A model generated the notes under the pieces. It searched no databases and had not been told where the DNA came from. It was given only the letters and a program-made list of their open reading frames with translations. Made by a program: the position numbers and the translations under genes. DNA of 64,000 nt from Muscardinus avellanarius. Taxonomy: Eukaryota > Chordata > Mammalia > Rodentia > Gliridae. This document shows positions 1 to 11,579 of this stretch, piece after piece. Location of the stretch: contig OY726560.1 of assembly GCA_963383645.1 (NCBI GenBank), positions 84,788,593-84,852,592 on the forward strand, in the 5' to 3' direction. Within the stretch, counting starts at the first letter, position 1, and each line of letters starts with the position of its first letter.

Positions 1-149
1 CCCACCCCCTTTTATTTTTGCTTTTATTTTTATTGGGTCTTGCTAGGTTGATGAGAGTCTCACTGTTTGCTGAGACTGTTCTTGAACCTGTGATCTTTCT
101 GTCTCAGCCTCCCAAATACTGGAATTACAGATGTGTGCCACCATGCCCA
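1..149 (-). mobile_element. B1-dID SINE fragment, reverse
   Basis: The reverse strand carries the left-monomer signature (cctcccaaatactgg, then the complement of a Pol III-like head near 145). The element is cut by the window start. It is diverged, so it is an old copy. Confidence 0.8.
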
Positions 150-163
150 GCTTTAGAGTATTT

Positions 164-386
164 TTAGACTTTTTTTTTTTTTTTTTGCAGGTCTGGGGAT
201 GGAACCCAGGGGCATTCAACCTCCAAGCTACACCTCCTGCCCTATTTTTTATTCTTTATTTTGAAACAGGGTCTCACTGAGTTGCAGAGGGCCTCACTAA
301 GTAGCTGAGGCTGTCCGCGAACTGCGATCCTCTGGTCTCAGCCTCCCAAATGCTGGGATTACAAGCGTGCACCACCATGCTTGGCT
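164..386 (-). mobile_element. B1-dID SINE, reverse, with target duplication
   Basis: A complete dimeric SINE on the minus strand. A T-run (the A-tail) is followed by the ID-like half (ctggggatggaacccagg), an A-rich linker and the 7SL-like half ending near 386. It is bracketed by the direct repeat GCTTTAGAGTATTT at 150-163 and 387-400, which is an intact target-site duplication. It belongs to the commoner subfamily whose left half contains gttgcagagggcctcac. Confidence 0.92.
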
Positions 387-400
387 GCTTTAGAGTATTT

Positions 401-1046
401 AAAAAAAAATCAATGGCCAAAGAATGTCACCAGCAATGTTGGTAAATATTTGCCATTTAGATCCATTAATGACACTGAAAAATGGACCTGAGTTTAAAAA
501 CAAAAATTCTGAGCTTTAAAACAAAAGTGAAGGGAAAACTCATCTTTAATTCTTCCTCACAAGAAACTCCTTGCACATTTTGGTCAGGTTAGATTGTGAT
601 TAGTAATCTTTACGTATACAGTCAACTTCCTTGGCAGGCATCAGCCTAAAGCTTTTACACAACAAAGTGGATTTCTTAAGTTTTTTTGTCTCTCTCAATT
701 GTTTACTTTACTACATAAAATAACCAATCCTTTTTGAAAACAGGAAAGGGATTTCTATGTTGGTCCACATAGAATATGGTTAAAACTAATGTGAGAAATA
801 TTGAATCTAGAGACATTGTAATACTTGAGTATAAAGGGCTTATTTTATTTGTTTGGCTTTTGTTTTTCCATGAATACTAGCATCTTACCTAAATATCTTA
901 CCTAGTTCACTTGCGTCTCACATATTTAAAGCCAGTAAGTACATGTGTGGAATTCACATTTTAAATAGCAGCTAAATAACTAAAAGTAACACAAAGTGTC
1001 AAATACTTCATCAAAGAATGCTTTACAGAAGAATCCTTTGGTGATG

Positions 1047-1090
<44 letters not shown>

Positions 1091-1299
1091 TTCTAGTGGA
1101 TTTCCAGAAGTCTCTGCAAAAGGCACTGTTGAGAAGTTGAAATTGCTCAGACCATAAACCAATTTCTTTTTCAGTCTTTCCTTTTTTTGGTTTTTGTTTG
1201 TTATTTATATCATTGAACCATGATACCCTTTGTGAAATAGATGAAATTCATGGTCAGATGTCAAAGAACAATTAAAATAGTCTTAGCTTCTCTATCAGA
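401..1299. other. No gene seen; AT-rich single-copy DNA
   Basis: The only structure found here is the ATT microsatellite, listed separately. The 60-residue open frame through it encodes polyasparagine and is a repeat artefact. Confidence 0.6.
1048..1091. repeat. (ATT)n microsatellite
   Basis: About fourteen uninterrupted ATT units. It is likely polymorphic. Confidence 0.95.
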
Positions 1300-1313
1300 T
1301 GACAAATTATAAT

Positions 1314-1524
1314 CTTTTTTTTTTTTGGGTCTGGGGCTGGAACCCAGGGACATTCAACCTCTGAGCTACACCCCCTGCCCTGTTTTTTATTCTTTATTTT
1401 AAAACCGGGTCTCACTGAGTTGCAGAGGGCCTCACTATGTAGCTGAGGCTGTCCACGAACCGCAATCCTCCAGTCTCAGCCTCCCGAATGCTGGGATTAC
1501 AAGAGTGCACCACCACTCCCGGCT
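1314..1524 (-). mobile_element. B1-dID SINE, reverse, with target duplication
   Basis: Full-length dimeric SINE, very similar to the one at 164-386. The direct repeat TGACAAATTATAAT flanks it at 1300-1313 and 1525-1538, so the insertion is fairly recent. Confidence 0.93.
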
Positions 1525-1538
1525 TGACAAATTATAAT

Positions 1539-2571
1539 TTTTATAGTAATTAAGACAATCACAGAAACAAAATCTAATTTTTCACAAAAAGATATTACTC
1601 AATTGCTGGTTCACTTGTACACAGAGAAGAACTCCTATGCAAACCACCTGCTTATAATCCATAAATCTGTGTACATTAGCATGAAAGTTTTGAATAAGAG
1701 CAAATAGGGGGAGAGGAGAGGTTGCGACGCAGACTGAAGTTGGAGTCACATGGCTTCAAAGTTTGTGGGAAGTTTTTTTTTTTTTTTTCCTTTTTTTTGT
1801 GTTCTGTGTATGTGTCAACGTTTTGGATGAGAGTTCTCTAACACTGTCACACTATAGTTCCCTTCAGTCTGTTTGGACCTGATTTCCCAACGGCTCTTAC
1901 AAGTAAGATTTTTAATGAATTGTATACTTGATTTTCAGCTCAAATTTCAGATGAATCAGTTGCTGTGGTTTCATTGCTAAGAATTCTCTTTTTTCTGACT
2001 CACATTTTTTTCCGGACACCAGTTGCTTAACACACTGTAAAGTTGTACTGTCTGTGAGCGAAATGGTGTTTATTTGTAGTGTAGGATTGATGATGATTGG
2101 TTTGTGTGCTTTTCCTTTCTTGTCATTCTGGGCTAGTCTGTGCGTACTTTGAAAGAGAACTTAGTGCATGTCACGTTGTGAAAGCCTCTGTGTTGTTTAC
2201 AACTGGTGATTGCTGATCCTCTACGAGAACGGCTCTTCACTGCTGAAACACCTGAGCCACTCTGGGCACAGGGCATTGGAGGGCACATTCGCGGCTTTTC
2301 TCTACCTTTATTAAGTTCTGAAAAAAATAGAGATTTTTTTTTTTAATGCCAGCGAGTCACTCGCTCCCAATGGTGCTGCTCTGTTTGTCACCATCATATC
2401 CGCCACAAGACTTCTGAAAAGTCCAGGACAAGGCCAGGCATGGCCCCGGGAGCTGGTCCCTTTCACCTGTCTCCCTTGTGTCTGGGCTGCGTCACCAGCC
2501 TCTCACTGAGCCCCCTGGTTTCTTCAGCTAAACTTAAGAACCAAACTCATGGGACAAGCATCTACTTTGTA

Positions 2572-2608
<37 letters not shown>

Positions 2609-3090
2609 AAGTGTCCTGAGTTGCTGACAGGCATTTAGGTGTTCCTGTTAAAAAAGCAAAGTTAAATGTATCTAGAAAATGATTGGTAGTTTTGGCCTTA
2701 TAAGAAATCTCGTTTGCCTTGATTTCTTTGATGAATTTCTTGACTTTGATCATATGAGATCTATCCCACAATCCTGTAGACTTTGTGACGAAAACGTCTT
2801 TATTCATAGTACAGAAGAAACAGCGAGAGGTGACTTTTTTTCCTTAAAAGGACAATCCACGAAACCAGTTGGTAAAGACCGATGAAACTCACTGATGCTC
2901 ACTATTGATAGGCCTTGAATTTGCTCATATTTCATTTCTTATAGAGATTCTAGATTGATGGGTTCACTATATTTTTATGTTATATTCTATAGAATTAGTA
3001 AAAGATGACAGTCTGTTGATATTATGCTTTCCTGATGGGGCAGAAGTTTTAGAATGTTCTTTGATTTCTACTTTCCTTCCCTAATTTCTT
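1539..3090. other. No gene seen; single-copy DNA
   Basis: There is no repeat I can name apart from a CT microsatellite. Open frames of 66 and 68 codons overlap antiparallel at 2607-2885. No family was recognised, and neither has a supporting splice site or promoter. Confidence 0.55.
2575..2606. repeat. (CT)n microsatellite
   Basis: About sixteen pure CT units. Unlike most long dinucleotide arrays in this window, it does not touch a SINE. Confidence 0.93.
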
Positions 3091-3106
3091 AAAAATAAGT
3101 TCTCTA

Positions 3107-3290
3107 GCCGGGCGTGGTGGCGCACGCTTGTAATCCCCGCGCTTGGGAGGCGGAGACAGGAGGATCGCGCAGGTTCGAAGCCAGCCGCGCTGGCGTAAGA
3201 GACCCTGTTTCAAAAATATAAAATAGGTCTGGGAGTGTAGCCCGGAAGGAGGGCTTCCAGGAACCCCAGTACCACCAAAAAAAAAAAAAA
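3107..3290 (+). mobile_element. Young-subfamily B1-dID SINE
   Basis: Starts gccgggcgtggtggcgcac and carries the B-box-like ggttcgaagcc. The right half reads gtctgggagtgtagcccgg and it ends in a run of about nineteen A. The 16-bp direct repeat AAAAATAAGTTCTCTA lies at 3091-3106 and 3291-3306. The clean tail and perfect target duplication mark it as young. Confidence 0.95.
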
Positions 3291-3364
3291 AAAAATAAGT
3301 TCTCTATTTTGTTTATTTTAGTTTCTTAGAAGGATTGCATGGAATTTATTTTTATGGCTTTTAT

Positions 3365-3573
3365 TTGGTGTGTGGCACTGGGGACTGAATCCAGGGAGAG
3401 TTCTACTTCTGAGCTACACCCCCAGCCCTTCTTATTTTTTATTTTGAAATAGAGTCTTGCTAAGTTGCTGAGGGCCTTGTTAAGTTTCTGAGACTGGCCT
3501 TGAATCTGCAATCTTCTTGTCTCAGCCTTCCCAATACTGAAATTATAGGTATGTACCACCACACTTGGTTTAT
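3365..3573 (-). mobile_element. Old B1-dID SINE, reverse
   Basis: The ID-like half (gcactggggactgaatcc) and the left half (cagccttcccaatactg) are both present but diverged. Confidence 0.85.
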
Positions 3574-5040
3574 GGTTCTTAAATCACAAGTATAATATTA
3601 AAGATATTAATCAGTTGAGCAAAGGGATGCTGGTGATAAATAAAACACCATGATCATTGACTTTATGAATGCCAAAAACTATCACAGGAGCCAATTTGAG
3701 TTAAAATAACTAAAACAAGAATATAAACCATCACACTGAAGGGCATAACATACTCTAGAATAGAAAAGGCAGAGAAAATACGAAAAGGCCGGAAACTTTT
3801 ATGATTTCAGGATGTTCTCAAAGGGTTGCTTGTAGAAGTGGAAGTGGATCTGGCTCAAGGTTCCTTGCAAGGAATAGGTACTTATAGTGCTCTTGCTTTC
3901 CATGTGAGAATAAAACAGGCACTCAAGATTAGTGAAGCTTTCCCCCTACTGAAAACAGTGAGAGATAATTTCAGGTTCCGATAATAGGGGCATTGAGTGA
4001 CACAGGATTATGGTATCAACACTATCTTTATAATATTTACAATATTGAATTTCTTACAAATTTCTTGTAATGTCCTTCAGTAAATGTTTAGACTATGTGT
4101 TAGACCTATGAAGGGACCTGACAATATTGTATTTACTGTTTGGATAAAAATATATTTTATATTTGGATCCACGAGAGTCTGGCTTGATCCAAGAATAAAT
4201 AGATGAATAATTTCAATGGGGGAATAATTTTTTTTCTAGCAGTTGAAAAGATAAAACAAAAACCGCGTTGTTGTCTGTAAGGTATTTGCATGCTTTGACT
4301 GTTGACTGACGGGGAGGTAAGGCAGCTTTCTGAAGTGAGGTGCTTAGGGCAGGGACAGCTCTGAACCAGTATTCTTTCAGTGCAATTGGCTTATAGAAGA
4401 ACTGAAATGCAGGACCAAAGTTTCTTTAGAAAACATTCCTTAGTCCTATACAAGACTCTGAAGCTTTCACGACATAGAACTTGACCACAAAAGTTTTCTC
4501 TCACTTGTATCATATACTTTCTTAAATTGTGTTTAGCACCCATTCAAGCATGTATACTTATATATGAACATACATACAAATACACAACTCCCCACAAAAT
4601 TGCATGAGCTTCATTTAAAAGTCTCATGTTTATATTTTGGAAAGCTTCGAGCATATGACAAAAAAATTCCATATACCCACAACTCAAATTTTATACTAAT
4701 GTGTTATTATACTTGTTTCCTCCCATGTCTGTCAGTCTGTTTCTCCTTTCATCCATCCTAGTCAACTGCAAATATGTTTATTTATCCCCTATTTCTTCAT
4801 GTCATTAGAATTCAATATTTAATTATAATTTTCAGTATAAACAAATATAACAACTATATCATATCTAATAAATAATACAGGTATGGTCTTATGCATTATC
4901 ATACATATTGAATATTATTACATAATAATATTTTATTATAAACTTAGTGTAAAAATTGGCTCATACATTTCTAAAAGTGCACATTAGTTGACTTGAAAAA
5001 AATGTATGTTCCTGGTTTTCCAAAGAGAATACTTTTTTCA
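3574..5040. other. No gene seen; AT-rich DNA
   Basis: I found no recognised repeat, splice-site pair or conserved frame. The stretch 4780-4980 is particularly AT-rich. Confidence 0.55.
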
Positions 5041-5049
5041 CCCCGGAAA

Positions 5050-5420
5050 GTTCTCAGACATCTTTGCTATAGCTTAGATCTTCAGTGTTCCCCAAAGGCC
5101 CATATGTTAAAGGCTCAGTTCCAAGCTTGGTGGAAAGTTTACGAGGTGGCACAGTGGGAGGTTCCTTGGCTACCAGAGGCTGTAATCTTGAGAGGGACAG
5201 TAGGATCCCGGCCCTTTCCTCTTTATCTCTTTTGTTCCCTCCACCTGAGGGAAACAATGTTCCGCCAAACACTTCTGCCACAATGTGCTACTCACCAGAG
5301 GGTCAAAGTGATGGGACTAGTGGGTCATGCTCGGAACCTCCAAATCTGTGAGCCAAGGCAAACCCTTGCTCTTTGTAGGCTGACCGTCCCATTAGCCCCA
5401 TCTTAACCCCTGAGATGGGC
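5050..5420 (+). mobile_element. MaLR-type LTR-like repeat
   Basis: The order of features fits solo LTRs of the ERVL-MaLR group. The start is tgctatagctta, then gtgttccccaaaggcccata, and near the end is ctccaaatctgtgagccaag. The overlapping 137-, 88- and 75-residue frames are chance frames in this repeat. The family assignment is from memory of the general LTR layout. No internal retroviral genes are present. Confidence 0.55.
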
Positions 5421-6055
5421 ACACCACCACAGAGTAGGCTTGCTGCTCTACAGGTTCACATGGATGGGATCATACAAACGCTGTTCTCTTACACAAGCGT
5501 TTCCTCTCAGTGTGATGTTCTTGAGATATATCAAAGTTGTTATACACATCAGATGTCTTTTTAAAAACACTGAAGAGCATTCCATGACGTAGATATAGCA
5601 TCATTTGTTTATTCTTTGGCATGTAGGTTGTTTCTGCATTTGGGTTATGAGGAATAAAACTTCTTTTTAACATGCTTGTTTTTATTTCTTTTGGATACAC
5701 ACATGTAGGAATGTTTCCATTTATTATGTGTTTATATATGCACAAAAATATACATATATGTACACACACACACACACAAATGAAGTTGTTGGGTCATAAA
5801 GTAGGTACATGTTTACTTTTATAAGTAACTTCCAGGTAGATATAGCATTTAACACTCCCACTGTCCATATATGAGTTACAGTTTATATTTCACCAGCATT
5901 TAGAGTTGATCATTTTAAGCTATTATGGTGGGTATATAGTGCTATCCTATTTGGCATTAATTTGCATTTTTATGATGAATACTGATGTGCTTTTTCATGT
6001 ACTTGTTGGTCACTTCCACACCTTTTCTGAAGTATCTGCTTAAGATTCACAAATT

Positions 6056-6306
6056 AGCTCAGCGTGGTGGTGCACAAACTGTAATCCCAGTACTTGGGAG
6101 GCTGAGACCTGAGGAACCCAGGCTCACTGTCAGCCTTAGCAATTTAGCGAGGCTCTCACAACTTAGTGAAACTCTGTTTCAAAATATAAAAAAATAGGCC
6201 TGGGAAGTAGAATTCTCCTGAGTTCAATCCCCAGCACCACAAAAAAAGGGGCTGTTGGATGTAGCTTGAAGGTAGAACAACCCCAGGTTCGATCTCCAGT
6301 ACCACA
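6056..6306 (+). mobile_element. B1-dID SINE with an extra ID unit (trimer)
   Basis: The left B1-like half and an ID-like half (6200-6241) end in a short A-run at 6241-6247. A second ID-like unit follows at 6249-6306 (ggctgttggatgtagcttg to gatctccagtaccac), with its own A-rich tail. The order is B1-ID-ID. A second trimer lies at 21,777-22,084. Confidence 0.75.
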
Positions 6307-6517
6307 AAAACAAAATAAAATAAAATGTGAAAATTAAAACAAATTGTGATATCTGCCTTATTCTTAAGTAGTAAGACTTCTTTATTTGTCCTAGATGTGT
6401 GTCCTTTGTCATATAAAGGTTTCTGAGTATTTTCTTGCTGCCTATAAATTTTATTCATTTTCTTAGTGGATAAATATTTAGCTTTGATGAGCATAAAGAT
6501 TTAGTTTATTTTTATTT

Positions 6518-6521
<4 letters not shown>

Positions 6522-6571
<50 letters not shown>
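6522..6571. repeat. (TC)n microsatellite at a SINE tail
   Basis: About twenty-five pure TC units lie directly against the T-run of the reverse SINE that follows. Confidence 0.95.
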
Positions 6572-6574
<3 letters not shown>

Positions 6575-6579
<5 letters not shown>

Positions 6580-6778
6580 TTGGCTGTACTGGGGTTCCTG
6601 AAAGCCCTTCTACCTCCGGGCTACGCTCCCAGACCTATTTTTATACTTTTTTTTTTTTTTTTAATTTGGAAACAGGGTCTCTTTAAGCCATCACGGCTGG
6701 CTTCCAACCTGCGCGATCCTCCTGTCTCCGCCTCCCAAGCACGGAGATTACAAGCCTGCAGCGCCACCACACACGACT
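6575..6778 (-). mobile_element. Young-subfamily B1-dID SINE, reverse
   Basis: The reverse complement shows the young-subfamily marks: tactggggttcctgaaagcc and taagccatcacggctggc. Near-identical AT-rich words, tagtttatttt, lie at about 6503 and 6778 and may be target-duplication remnants. Confidence 0.88.
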
Positions 6779-7385
6779 AGTTTATTTTCTTTTAATTATT
6801 GATTTCTGGAACCTGATAAAATTTTGCATACCCTCAAATACTCCATATTCTATATTTTCTTTTAGAGGGATTATGGCCTTAGCTTTTACATTTAGGTATA
6901 TGGCGCATTTTGAAGTAATTTTTGTGTACAGTATAATTGACTGTCAGGATTTTTTTTCATAAAGCTGTCCAGTTACTGCAGTGTCACCTACTGAAAGGAC
7001 TGTGTTTTTTCTCCAATGAATTGTTTGGTAACTTTTGAAGAACTAGATTATCATTTATGTTTATATGTGTCCATTATGAGGCTCCTTTTTCCTTTTCTTT
7101 GATCTATTAATTTGTGAGAACTGTACTGTGCTGATTATTGAAACTTTTTAGTAATTCTTAGAGTCAGAGAGTTTAAGTTCTCCAATTTAATTATTCTTGT
7201 ACAAGACTGTCTTAGACATAATAGTTCCTTTGACATTTCTATAAGAACTTTTTAATCAGTTCACCAAAATCTTTTAAAAAGCCTCCCTGGAATTATGATT
7301 CTGATTATTTTGAATCTATAAATATGGAGAAATAGTAACATCATAATGCTACTAAGTTTTGTGATTCCTGAACATGGCATATTTA

Positions 7386-7388
7386 ATT

Positions 7389-7443
<55 letters not shown>
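7386..7443. repeat. (TC)n(TG)n compound microsatellite
   Basis: About seven TC units run straight into about twenty-one TG units, at the tail of the reverse SINE at 7444-7634. Confidence 0.95.
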
Positions 7444-7446
<3 letters not shown>

Positions 7447-7634
7447 GGAGGGGCTACTGGGGATGGGCATTGTACCTCTTAGCCACACCCCCAGCCCTAT
7501 TTTTATTTTAAAACAGGATCTCACTAAGTTGCTGAAGGTCTTGCTAAAGTTTTCAAGATTGCCTTGAGCCTGTGATTTCCTGTGTCAGCTTCCCAAGTAC
7601 TGGAATTACAGGTGGGCATCCACTGCACCTGGCT
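7444..7634 (-). mobile_element. B1-dID SINE, reverse
   Basis: The reverse ID-like half (gctactggggatgggcattg) and the left half ending gcatccactgcacctggct are present, moderately diverged. Confidence 0.87.
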
Positions 7635-7639
7635 TAGAA

Positions 7640-8382
7640 AAAAGTCTTTCAGTGATAGTATTCTAAGATTCTGATACCATGTTTTGGAGATATTATACAT
7701 TTTCACATTTTCTGGTTTTTTTTTTTTTGCTTCTTTTTTTTCTCTTTTTTTGTTATCTTAGTGGATAGTTGAGAGAGACTATAATAAAGATACATCTTAA
7801 CTAGATGTTACTGAAACCAGAGGTTTGGGTTTCTCTATTTGCAGGGGCTGGTTTGTATCTTGAGGGATCCCCTCACATTGGTAAGAAGCAGAGGGCATTG
7901 CTGGGGGCATAATGGTGGGAGCAAGAAATATTCAGGGGATCTTTGGCTTAGCATGTTTCCAGAGCATTGTAGTTGAGGTTGTAGTTGGCTTTTTAAAAAC
8001 TCCTCAAAACAAACTTCTAAGGTAGAAGGTGACTTTCTGGATTGGGAACTACTACTATACTAAATATACACAGAATGTATATATAGTATAAACAAATGAA
8101 TATATAGTATATATAGAAGAGCATATATATTGTTCTCTGTATTACAGCATATAATATGGAGCTATATGACATTACATATTGTATACTTATCTGTCTATCT
8201 ACTCTCTATATTTAGGCACAGAAAGCAAATTGCTTCCTACTGCTCAGTTGGAGGCATGAAGGAAGCTCATCTAGAAAGGACAGAGCTGAGGGTGGCCTCT
8301 GAACATCACCTGCAAAGCCCAGACCTCAGCCAGGCTCAGGGCAACATGATTCTTTTACAAATTAATGAAAGACTAATTTATT
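7640..8382. other. No gene seen; single-copy DNA
   Basis: AT-rich with TATA-type simple sequence at 8080-8160. An 84-codon frame at 8130-8384 has no recognised homology and no splice sites. Confidence 0.55.
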
Positions 8383-8586
8383 AGCCAGGTGTGGGGATGT
8401 GTACCTATAATCCTAGCACTTGATAGGCTGAGTTGAGAGGATTGTAGGTTCAAGGATAGCCTCCCCAATTTAGTAAAATCCTCAGCAACTTAATGAGACC
8501 CTCTTTTAAAATAAAAAATAAAAAGGAGTGGAGGTTTAGCTTGGAGATAGAAAACCCAACAACAACACATGCACACACACACATAT
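8383..8586 (+). mobile_element. Old B1-dID SINE
   Basis: The left half begins agccaggtgtgggga. The right half (gtggaggtttagcttggag) is followed by a CA-rich tail that has become a short (CA)n at 8571-8583. Confidence 0.8.
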
Positions 8587-8599
8587 ACATGAAAGGTAT

Positions 8600-10028
8600 T
8601 AATTTCTTATTATATCTACTAACCATACCCATTTAGATTTTTCACTAGAAGAATTTTTCATGGCCTTCTCTATTATATTAACATATATTAAATTGACTGC
8701 TAGAAAAATGAAATAACTTCTTGGACTTTCCCAGACTTTTATGCATCAGAGAGTCATATTTTGTGTTGAACTCCCGGAGGAAAAGGAATTTAATTTATTA
8801 TCTCTGTGTCTTGGTACAGAGACAAGGGCTTGGTACACTGTGGCTCATTCTCTCTCCAGTAAATATTTGCTAATTACAACTTGCTGGTCCCTCTCTGGGC
8901 CTTGGGGATGTGAAGGTTGCCAAGAAAGAAAGTCACATGATGGTCACCTTGGGCCACCTGTCCTCCCATAACAGACGATGAAAAGGCAGTAAAGAGAAGC
9001 ACGGGGTGCTGTTGTAGGTCCTCTGTGCAGTTAGAGGAGGCAGGGCACAGGGTCAGACGATTCTGGAGGGGGGTGCATTTATGCTTGCATTTGAAAAATG
9101 TGTGTGGGAGTCAGGTGGAAAGGGAGGAAGGATTGCTCAACCAGAGAAAGGCCAAGAGAGCGTTGAAAGGTCTCACGAACAAAAAGCCAGTGTGGGCAAA
9201 GTGTGCAGGAAGGGGTTGAAAGGCTGGAGGTGACAGAAATGGTCAGCGCCCCTGGTCCAGCCCAGGAGGAGCAGTTGGCAGAATTTGCTGGGGCATTGGG
9301 CTGGAGTTTAATGGGGAGCAAGCACAGATGCCACTGGGTTTTGGAAAGAATGGAACTGCATTTCTTGGAAAAGAAACCTGGAAGAGCAGATTTGGGTGGG
9401 GTGGGTAGTGGAGTTTGAGGTGCTTCTGGGTCCTGAAGGTGGATCTGGCCGGCTAATATTTACATGTACTTTAAGAGTTGGTCACAAGTTCTGTGTACTG
9501 CCTGATGTTTTGATGTAACTAGTAAGTGTGATTGTACTTCCCATTCATTTGCCTGTAAAATCATATTCAAAATGACTCATGGTACATGTCTTGTGAGCCC
9601 ACCCCATCAGGGTGGGGTGTGTCACACAGGCCGGTCACTGTCCTCCTCTCCAACATCTGAACCGCTGCCTTCAGGGGCTGCAGGACTCCTGCCCCTGCTC
9701 ATCTCTTGGCAGGTATAAACTCAGCAGCGAGAGTAGATCTGGCAAAGTGAGCACCTCTTCATGTTTCTTTGCTGGAGCCTTTCAGAAGGCCCTGTTGCAA
9801 ACAAGTGAAATGATAACTCCTCAGGAGGTGAGGGATTCTGGCAACCTGCCCCTCCTCTGCTGTGGCTTCTCTCTTGTCATGTCCCCTCGATGCAGGCATT
9901 GACCTCCAGTGACTTCTAAACTGGGTTGGCATATACCTACTCCAGGAAGGCCCTGTGCCTCCCTGCAGATATCACATTCCCCCCCAGCTCTTCCTGGGAA
10001 AGGCATCAACCACTCTAGCTTTGCCCTT

Positions 10029-10030
<2 letters not shown>
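8600..10030. other. No gene seen; single-copy DNA of moderate GC
   Basis: Several 60-96 codon frames overlap on both strands at 8741-10009, but none is recognised. I found no matched acceptor and donor sites flanking a conserved-looking frame. The stretch may hold unannotated exons that cannot be recognised by eye. Confidence 0.5.
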
Positions 10031-10032
<2 letters not shown>

Positions 10033-10071
<39 letters not shown>

Positions 10072-10148
10072 TGAACACTGTAGAGCATCCCCCTACACTA
10101 CCCACCCACACAACATCCACACCCACAATCCCATACCACACATGTACA

Positions 10149-10187
<39 letters not shown>

Positions 10188-10400
10188 CTCATACACCACA
10201 CAACACATACACCATCTCTCCAATCTATCACATCCAGATGCACACACACACACACCCCACACCCATACTCATGCCCACACTAATACAGACATACACACAC
10301 ACTAAACACTCACGCTTATACACCACACACACAGGTATATCCACAACCAAATCCCCACACCCATCCCCACACAGTACACACACATTCTAGCACACATATA
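10033..10400. repeat. AC-rich minisatellite-like tract
   Basis: Perfect (AC)n runs at 10033-10068 and about 10154-10186 are joined by imperfect CA/CCA-rich sequence out to 10400. Open frames here encode Thr-His or Cys-Val strings and are artefacts. Confidence 0.92.
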
Positions 10401-11154
10401 CCAGGCACACCCCCATGCCACACACCTCCATGTACACATATCTCATTTCCTGTCCCTTCCTGCTCAGCAGGCACATGGCCGCATGCATTTTTATCTTGCT
10501 TGGGAGTGTTTTGCACACGCAGGTCAGTGCAGTGAGGGATGTTTACCTGTTTTGTTCAGTCCTGGCTCAGCAGTCCCTATAGAATGAGTTAAGAGGGGAC
10601 TTGTGATGAACTAGATTACTCTGTACCCTCCTGTGGATACTCCCTCCCCTAGAGAAAGAACACCAACAGGAACTTCCACAGGGCTTCCATCCCATGGAAA
10701 GCAGGCAGGTAAAGAGAATGTTCTCTGAGAATTCAATGAAAATCTGGGAAAACAGTGGCCACCTGTGAGATTCAAATCTACCTGTCCCCTGTGTGAGATA
10801 TTAGTTGAGTCTTAGTTTTGATTAGGGTTCCTCATCATATTACTAGTTATTCTGTTTGACAGGTTACACTTGGAGGAAAATAATTTCTGTTTCAGTGTCT
10901 ATAATTACCACCACCTGGATCTCTTATGTAGGAAGCGTGCACAGGGAGCACAGTAGTAAAGAATGGGGATAGAGCCATGAACATTATTTTTTAAACTGAA
11001 GATCCATTATAATTTATTTATTTAACACTTCCACTTTCTCTGAATCAGAAGAGACATGAGTATTTGGGAGAATCTCTGTGTCGTACCAACATCAGTGCCA
11101 TTAACTTAGCAAATCTCTGAAGGAGTAAGAGAAAGTCTAGGTGGGAAGATACTG
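10401..11154. other. No gene seen; single-copy DNA
   Basis: No repeat was recognised and no coding or RNA gene is visible. Confidence 0.5.
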
Positions 11155-11572
11155 GCTGTGTTTGTCACCTTTTCATCACTGTTACCAAACATCTGACAAG
11201 AATATCTTAGAGAAGAAAAAATTTATTTTGGCTCATGGTTTTATAGTCATGGTCAGTTGACTCCATGGCAGAAACATCATGGTGCAAGGGCGTAGTGGAG
11301 TAGAGCTGCTCAGCTCATGGTAGCTGGGAAGCAGAGAGAGTGGGAGTGGCCAGGATGCCCTCAGTGACTTGCTTCCTTCAACAAGGTCCCACCTCCCAGT
11401 CGTCCATCCAGTTTTCAATGGATTGATCCACTGATTAATAGATGAGTGGTCAGAGCCCTGAAGACTCAGCCATTGTCTAACAGCCCCACCCCTTCAGACC
11501 TTGCTATACTGGGAACCATGCTTTCAATACATGAGCCTCTAGGGGAACATTCCAGAACTAAACCACAACACC
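11155..11572 (+). mobile_element. Unclassified rodent repeat, copy 1
   Basis: Landmarks are ctgttaccaaacatctgac, tttattttggctcatggttt and a terminal gaacattccagaactaaacc. The same order recurs at 15,222 and more weakly at 20,672 and 33,640. It resembles rodent MER-type repeats (RMER1-like), and the class is uncertain. It encodes nothing evident. Confidence 0.6.
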
Positions 11573-11579
11573 AGCCAAT

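Larger units (their letters stand above)
5430..7385 (-). mobile_element. Old L1 fragment, reverse, interrupted by SINEs
   Basis: The segments 5430-6045, 6345-6500 and 6780-7385 read in order as the reverse complement of an old L1 3' ORF2 region. Landmarks are the attccatgacgtagatatag block, ttgttgggtcataaagtagg and ctgtccagttactgcag. All frames are broken. SINEs at 6056-6306 and about 6575-6778 split it, so it predates them. Confidence 0.7.

Noticed and set aside
2607..2885. Antiparallel 66- and 68-codon frames as a small gene or processed pseudogene
   Set aside because: Neither has a family match I can name, a poly(A) tail or splice sites, and overlap of both strands suggests chance.
3107..3290. 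tRNA gene suggested by B-box-like ggttcgaagcc
   Set aside because: The motif belongs to the Pol III promoter of the B1-like half of a SINE. No cloverleaf with a CCA-end partner stem is present.
5050..5420. Possible provirus
   Set aside because: Just one LTR-like segment is present, with no gag, pol or env-like sequence beside it. A solo LTR relic is the simplest reading.
9909..10516. Thr-His and Cys-Val rich frames
   Set aside because: They are translations of the AC-rich tract.
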